64,000 bases of DNA, taken from assembly GCA_001898505.1 (NCBI GenBank), contig MKTZ01000010.1, forward strand, positions 124,001-188,000. Reading direction: 5' to 3'. Below, one piece after another: positions 59,656-64,000 of this stretch (its first letter is position 1; each line of letters starts with the position of its first letter). The notes under the pieces were generated by a model that saw only the letters and a program-made list of their open reading frames with translations, made no database searches and was not told the origin of the DNA. This DNA is from Sphingobacteriales bacterium 50-39 (GTDB lineage Bacteria; Bacteroidota; Bacteroidia; Chitinophagales; Chitinophagaceae). Position numbers and translations under genes: made by a program.

Positions 59656-61412
59656 GAACTTCGAATTATGACAAATTCCCTTTTGTCGAAGTTGATGGAT
59701 CCTGTATCAGCGGATGGGAAGAAATTGTCGCCGTATTAAAGGAGCGGGTTGCAGGAGAAAAGAAGAGCGTTATCGTTATTGAATGCTATCCAGGTGTGCA
59801 TGAGGCTGAGATGCTGCTGTCCCTGGAGGGATTGTCGCCTGCGGTGACCATACAGGCGCATTCGGCATACAAGGAGGAGGATTGCATCCGTGCAATGGTG
59901 GCGCCTGATGTGACGGATGACAGGGTGTTTGGATATCTTACCCACCTGAACGTGGTGGATTACCTGGATCAGGAGAAACTTCTGGGTTTGCAGGAACAGG
60001 TGGCGAGGGTAAGAGACGGAGTTGTGCTGGTGGTTGGTACGGGGGCGAGTTATGTCGCCGGCATGTCAAGCGACGGAGCCTTACCGGGCGATGCGTTATT
60101 GGTCTATGCGGACCTGGCCCGTTGGGAGATACAGCTGCGGATGCGAAGGAATGAGATCAACAATCTGGGGGTAAACAATAAAGAAGTGTCTTTTTCGGAA
60201 CAATACAAGCATGCCTTCTTTGTGGACTGGCGGGTAGCGGACAGGTTGAAAAAGCAACTGATGCATCGGTGGGATTATGTACTGGACACGCATATACCTT
60301 CCCAGCCCAAGCTGGTGGAAGGCGGGGTGGTCCTGCGGGCGCTGGAGAGATGTGTCAACCGGCCTTTCCGGGTGGCGCCTTTTTTTGATCCGGGGCCCTG
60401 GGGGGGGCAATGGCTGAAGAAAGTGATCGATCTTGACGACAGGGAGATCAACTATGCCTGGGGTTTTGATTGTGTACCGGAGGAGAACAGTCTGCTGCTC
60501 AAGTTCGGAGATACAACCATAGAGATACCTTCTATCAACCTGGTGTTTTATCAGCCGGCCGCCTTGTTGGGTGACAGGGTATATGCGAGGTTTGGGGCAG
60601 AGTTTCCCATAAGATTTGATTTTTTAGATACGATAGAAGGCGGCAATCTCAGTTTACAGGTACATCCATTGACGGACTATATTCACGAGCAATTCGGGAT
60701 GCATTATACGCAGGATGAAAGCTATTATATCCTGGATGCGGAGCCTGGATCCTTTGTCTATTTAGGTTTGAAGGACGGTGTCGATCCCGCGGCCATGATC
60801 GGCGAATTGAAGCGGGCGCAGCAGACCGGGTGTGAATTCGATGCGGAGAAACATGTTGCCAGGTGGCCGGTAAAGAAGCACGATCATTTTTCCATTCCGG
60901 CAGGCACGGTGCATTGCAGCGGTGCGGGTAGCCTGGTGCTGGAGATCAGCGCCACCCCTTATATATTCACCTTCAAGCTATGGGACTGGAACAGGCTGGG
61001 GCTGGATGGGAAGCCACGTCCCATCAATATCGAGCATGGCGAGAAGAATATACAATGGGAGAGGACGGAGTCCTGGGTCCGTGAGCATGTTCTTGATCTG
61101 ACCGAGACCCTGGAGCAGGGGCAGGGTGTTATTGAAGAGAGGACAGGTCTGAACGAGATGGAGTTTATCGAGACTCGCCGGCATTGGTTCACCGGGAAAG
61201 TGCATCACCATACAGGCGGCGGGGTCAATGTGCTGAACCTGGTGGAAGGCAGGGAGGCGATCGTCGAAAGCCCGACTGGAGCCTTTTCCCCTTTTGTCGT
61301 GCATTATGCGGAGACCTTTATAATACCTGCTGCTGTGGGAGAGTATACCATTACGCCTTATGGCGAGTCAGCCGGTGCGCAGTGCGCTACGATCAAGGCG
61401 TATGTGAGGTAA
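59652..61412 (+). CDS. Two-domain class I mannose-6-phosphate isomerase
   Basis: A 586-residue protein with an unusual architecture. Residues about 1-225 resemble a degenerate P-loop or uridine-kinase-like domain (VIVIECYPGVHEAEM, DWRVADRLKKQLMHRWDYVL). Residues about 245-586 are the cupin isomerase: NLSLQVHPLTDYIHEQFG (Gln/His ligands), TQDESYYIL (Glu), IPAGTVHCSGAGSLVLEIS (His), and FTFKLWDWNRLGLDGKPR. It interconverts mannose-6-P and fructose-6-P. TTG start at 59652 overlaps the ROK TGA as TTGA; no ATG start follows for more than 50 codons. The N-terminal domain's role is unknown. Confidence 0.88.
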   Translation: MRTSNYDKFPFVEVDGSCISGWEEIVAVLKERVAGEKKSVIVIECYPGVHEAEMLLSLEGLSPAVTIQAHSAYKEEDCIRAMVAPDVTDDRVFGYLTHLNVVDYLDQEKLLGLQEQVARVRDGVVLVVGTGASYVAGMSSDGALPGDALLVYADLARWEIQLRMRRNEINNLGVNNKEVSFSEQYKHAFFVDWRVADRLKKQLMHRWDYVLDTHIPSQPKLVEGGVVLRALERCVNRPFRVAPFFDPGPWGGQWLKKVIDLDDREINYAWGFDCVPEENSLLLKFGDTTIEIPSINLVFYQPAALLGDRVYARFGAEFPIRFDFLDTIEGGNLSLQVHPLTDYIHEQFGMHYTQDESYYILDAEPGSFVYLGLKDGVDPAAMIGELKRAQQTGCEFDAEKHVARWPVKKHDHFSIPAGTVHCSGAGSLVLEISATPYIFTFKLWDWNRLGLDGKPRPINIEHGEKNIQWERTESWVREHVLDLTETLEQGQGVIEERTGLNEMEFIETRRHWFTGKVHHHTGGGVNVLNLVEGREAIVESPTGAFSPFVVHYAETFIIPAAVGEYTITPYGESAGAQCATIKAYVR

Positions 61413-61434
61413 ATACCCCGATATATTGTTTGCC

Positions 61435-62775
61435 ATGAATAAATCCTTCGTTTTACGAGTATCCACTGTCGCGGCCATCGGTGGATTGCTTTTTGGGTAT
61501 GATACGGCCGTCATCGCCGGCGTTGTAGGTTATTTGCAAGCCCGATTTCATTTGTCTTCCGTCATGGTAGGATGGGCAGCCAGCAGCGCGATCTGGGGTT
61601 GTGTCATAGGCGCCATGTTAGCGGGGTATCTTAGCGACCGGATGGGGCGTAAGAAGGTGTTGGTCATTACGGCTATTCTTTTCTTTATTTCTTCTATTGC
61701 AGCGGCTTTGGCTGGGGACCTGACCCAATTCATCCTGGCGAGGTTGATCGGTGGTCTTGGTATTGGGGCTGCGTCCATGCTTTCACCCTTGTATATTTCG
61801 GAGATCGCCCCTGCCAGGAACAGGGGACGGCTCGTCAGCCTGTATCAACTGGCTATTGTTCTTGGCATCAACCTGATCTATTTCGTCAATCTGAGGATCG
61901 CGGCATTGGGTGATGAGGCCTGGAATGTCGAGTGGGGGTGGCGATATATGCTGGCGTCCGGAATGCTGCCTGCCGTGCTTTTTCTGGTGCTGCTTTTTTT
62001 CGTGCCCGAGAGTCCCAGGTGGTTGATCGCAAGGGGCAGGAAGGAAGAAGCGTTGGATATATTGAAAAAGGTCAACGGCGAGGAGGTGGCGCCTGTTGTC
62101 TATAATGAGATCGTCGATGCGCTGCGTCATGAAACGGGCACGCTGAAAGAGCTGTTCAAGCCGGGGCTGCGAATGGCTATGCTGGTGGGGGCGTTCCTTG
62201 CCCTTTTCAGTCAGATCACGGGGATCAATGCCATCATCTATTATGCTCCGGAGATATTTAAAAGCGCTGGCTTTGGGGCTGAGTCGGCCTTTATGCAAAC
62301 GGTGATCATCGGGGTGGTCAATACATTATTTACTTTTCTCGCCATCTGGCTGATCGATAAGGCAGGACGGAGGGCATTGCTGCTTTGGGGTGTGACAGGG
62401 ATGATCGTCTGTCTGCTGGCTGTGGGGCTTTGTTATCATTATCATTTTGGCGGCGCCTGGCTATTGATCTGCATCCTTGGCTATATTGCTTCTTTTGCCT
62501 GTTCACTCGGGCCTGTGCCCTGGGTGATCATTTCGGAGATATTCCCTACCAAGAACAGGGGTGTCGCCATGTCCTTTGCAACGGTGGTATTATGGGTTGG
62601 GGTACTGCTTATTACCCAACTGACGCCCGTGATGCTGGAAAAGCTTGGGGGTGCAAAGACCTTCTTATTATTTATGGTCAATGCTATTGTCCTGCTTGTC
62701 TTCACCTGGAAGAGGATACCAGAGACCCGGCAGCGTACGCTGGAAGATATCGAGAAGAGCTGGACCCGTCATTGA
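61435..62775 (+). CDS. Sugar porter, MFS superfamily
   Basis: A 446-residue, 12-helix sugar:proton symporter of the XylE/GalP family. GGLLFGYDTAVIAG opens helix 1, DRMGRKKVLVI is the loop 2-3 motif, and LGIGAASMLSPLYISEIAPA, PESPRWLIARGR, QITGINAIIYYAPEIF, GPVPWVIISEIFPTKNRG and PETRQRTLEDIEK are diagnostic. Helices are separated by a large central loop at about residue 205. Third gene of the ROK-PMI operon, 22 bases after PMI, supplying the hexose. ATG 61435 is preferred to TTG 61426. Confidence 0.94.
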   Translation: MNKSFVLRVSTVAAIGGLLFGYDTAVIAGVVGYLQARFHLSSVMVGWAASSAIWGCVIGAMLAGYLSDRMGRKKVLVITAILFFISSIAAALAGDLTQFILARLIGGLGIGAASMLSPLYISEIAPARNRGRLVSLYQLAIVLGINLIYFVNLRIAALGDEAWNVEWGWRYMLASGMLPAVLFLVLLFFVPESPRWLIARGRKEEALDILKKVNGEEVAPVVYNEIVDALRHETGTLKELFKPGLRMAMLVGAFLALFSQITGINAIIYYAPEIFKSAGFGAESAFMQTVIIGVVNTLFTFLAIWLIDKAGRRALLLWGVTGMIVCLLAVGLCYHYHFGGAWLLICILGYIASFACSLGPVPWVIISEIFPTKNRGVAMSFATVVLWVGVLLITQLTPVMLEKLGGAKTFLLFMVNAIVLLVFTWKRIPETRQRTLEDIEKSWTRH

Positions 62776-62806
62776 GACGCGGGTTATGAGGCAAGAATAG
62801 TATACA

Positions 62807-62837
62807 GGGCGGTCCATGGACCGCCCAATTTTTTTTT
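62807..62837 (+). terminator. Terminator after the sugar porter
   Basis: GGGCGGTCCA/TGGACCGCCC (62807-62826) is a perfect 20-nt palindrome, followed by AA and a run of nine T. Confidence 0.92.
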
Positions 62838-62873
62838 GGCGAATCGAAAAAGAGTTTTACTTTTATTAAAAAT

Positions 62874-62891
62874 CAGACTAGACCAGACTAG
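62874..62891 (+). promoter_or_regulatory. Direct repeat upstream of the second susC
   Basis: CAGACTAG-AC-CAGACTAG: two identical 8-base words with 10-bp period, on the same face of the helix. Possible activator or repressor site for the following gene. TTTTACTTTTATT (62855-62867) may be a poor promoter. Confidence 0.5.
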
Positions 62892-62961
62892 TAAACCAAA
62901 CGGTGAAAAAATCTGAGACGGTTAAGGTTGACTAAAAACTAAAAGCCAAAAACTAACGATC

Positions 62962-64000
62962 ATGCTTAAAAGAATGCTCTTAAAGATGTGCCTCCTAGCC
63001 ATTGTTGCAGGAGGTTTTGTCATTGTACCCGGAGCTGTTTCGGCCCAGGACCTAAAGCAGGTGACGGGCCGGGTAACGGATTCGGCGGGTACTGCCCTGA
63101 GCGGGGTAAGCGTAGGAGTTCGCGGGTCGAAGCGTGGAGCGACTTCGGACTCCACGGGTTATTTTACGTTGAGCGTTCCATCTGCCGGGAACGCGATGCT
63201 TACTTTTTCCATGATAGGCTTTGAGGACAGGCAGGTTTCGTTGAATGGCAGGTCTTCGGTGACTGTGTCGTTGATGAGCAGCCGCAAGGACCTGGGGGAG
63301 GTCGTTGTCATCGGGTATGGTGTCCGGAAGAAGGTCAATCTTACCGGTGCGGTGAGCGACATTACCGGGAGTGAGATTGCCAAGTCGCCCGTGGCGAATA
63401 TCTCCAATGCTCTCGGCGGGTCCATGCCGGGCCTTATCGTGAATACGCGCAGCGGTGAGCCGGGCGCCGATGATGCGGCGTTCTTTATCCGTGGTATGGG
63501 GACCCTGGGCAATACGGCGCCGCTGATCGTCATCGACGGTATCCCTGACCGGCAGGGCGGTTTCAACCGTATAGATCCCAATGACATCGAGACCTTTACG
63601 GTCCTGAAGGATGCTACCGGCGCTATTTACGGTGCGCGGGCCGCCAATGGGGTGGTGCTCATCACCACGAAACGGGGTATCAGCGGCAAATCACAGCTTT
63701 CGTTCAATGCGAATGCATCGATGACGCAGCCTACCCGTGTACCCAAGATGCTGAACTCGCATGACTATGCACAATCGGTGAATGAATATGATGCGCTGAC
63801 AGGCCAGCAGCCGACCTATACAGCGGAGCAATTGCAGAAGTACCAGGATGGCTCCGATCCGCTGGGTTATCCAAATACGAACTGGTGGAAGACCGTCATG
63901 CGGCCCTGGGCATTTCAGACGAATGATGTCATGTCCCTCCGTGGCGGCAGCGATAAGGTGAAATATTATCTATCGGGGCAGTATCTCCGGCAGAACAGCA
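62962..64000 (+). CDS. susC: SusC/RagA-family TonB-linked outer-membrane transporter (5' part)
   Basis: The open frame continues to the window edge, so only the first 346 residues are visible. Signal peptide residues 1-29 (LLAIVAGGFVIVPGAVSAQ). The carboxypeptidase-regulatory-like domain follows (TGRVTDSAGTALSGVSVGVR), then the plug: GEVVVIGYGVRKKVNLTGAV, SNALGGSMPGLIVNTRSGEP and VLKDATGAIYGARAANGVVL. A new glycan-import locus probably continues to the right. No sigma factor or regulator gene lies immediately upstream; the hexose operon ends with its own terminator. Confidence 0.94.
   Translation, partial: MLKRMLLKMCLLAIVAGGFVIVPGAVSAQDLKQVTGRVTDSAGTALSGVSVGVRGSKRGATSDSTGYFTLSVPSAGNAMLTFSMIGFEDRQVSLNGRSSVTVSLMSSRKDLGEVVVIGYGVRKKVNLTGAVSDITGSEIAKSPVANISNALGGSMPGLIVNTRSGEPGADDAAFFIRGMGTLGNTAPLIVIDGIPDRQGGFNRIDPNDIETFTVLKDATGAIYGARAANGVVLITTKRGISGKSQLSFNANASMTQPTRVPKMLNSHDYAQSVNEYDALTGQQPTYTAEQLQKYQDGSDPLGYPNTNWWKTVMRPWAFQTNDVMSLRGGSDKVKYYLSGQYLRQNS

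Noticed and set aside
1-64000. CRISPR arrays, insertion sequences, prophage
   Set aside because: No regular direct-repeat array, transposase or phage structural gene was found on either strand.

Overview
The window is chromosomal DNA of a Bacteroidota bacterium, most likely family Chitinophagaceae (Chitinophaga-like). Support: promoters with the Bacteroidota -7 element TAnnTTTG, two SusC and one SusD outer-membrane proteins, a type IX secretion sorting domain, GLPGLI/DUF4412-type and HMA-type secreted proteins, a phosphosulfolactate synthase, and translation starts without clear Shine-Dalgarno sequences. No phage, insertion sequence or CRISPR array was seen.

Layout. 1-7.3 kb: end of yidC, two small exported proteins, a TPR protein, the comA-aroE pair, a 4HBT thioesterase, rdgB and an unknown gene translationally coupled to it. 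7.3-8.4 kb: ilvE. 8.4-11.9 kb: rpsL-rpsG, a terminator, then fusA with its own promoter and a structured leader. 11.9-18.1 kb: a block not normally found between fusA and rpsJ, with a type IX-secreted repeat protein, a YXWGXW-type protein, a dipeptidyl peptidase IV and, on the other strand, a 52-codon exported peptide gene. 18.2-31.1 kb: the S10 and spc ribosomal clusters from rpsJ to secY-map. The usual followers infA, rpmJ, rpsM, rpsK, rpsD, rpoA and rplQ are absent. 31.1-40.1 kb: mixed genes: a decayed small lipoprotein gene, an HMA protein, a BaiN-type flavoprotein, a VOC protein, a HigB-HigA toxin-antitoxin pair, rpsA, a HAD phosphatase, a PlsC-type acyltransferase, a TPR protein and a thioesterase. 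40.1-50.2 kb: a polysaccharide-utilisation locus. On the minus strand it runs susC-susD-GH39-like hydrolase-arabinose isomerase-like protein. A divergent AraC regulator and sulfatase lie on the plus strand. 50.2-55.3 kb: a second AraC regulator, an Lnt-like protein, and a minus-strand pair (D-aminoacylase-like lipoprotein and dipeptide epimerase) that probably salvages peptides containing D-residues or murein-derived peptides. 55.4-58.7 kb: proline dehydrogenase, a membrane protein, tRNA-Val(GAC), an A/C-rich transcribed-looking region without a convincing gene, and a GNAT acetyltransferase. 58.7-64 kb: a hexose operon (ROK kinase, two-domain mannose-6-phosphate isomerase, sugar porter), then the start of a second susC that runs off the window.

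The most unusual signal is non-coding. Many gaps in and around the ribosomal clusters hold short perfect hairpins with 2-4 nt loops. Two 39-nt copies before fusA share an invariant 9-nt head and a double-hairpin shape, and differ by five compensated base-pair changes. Terminator-like hairpins also sit directly in front of secY and map, rpsJ and rplC are separated by 404 nt, and an 8-bp palindrome covers the predicted rpsJ transcription start.

All functions are read from motifs and family knowledge. No search or folding program was run.
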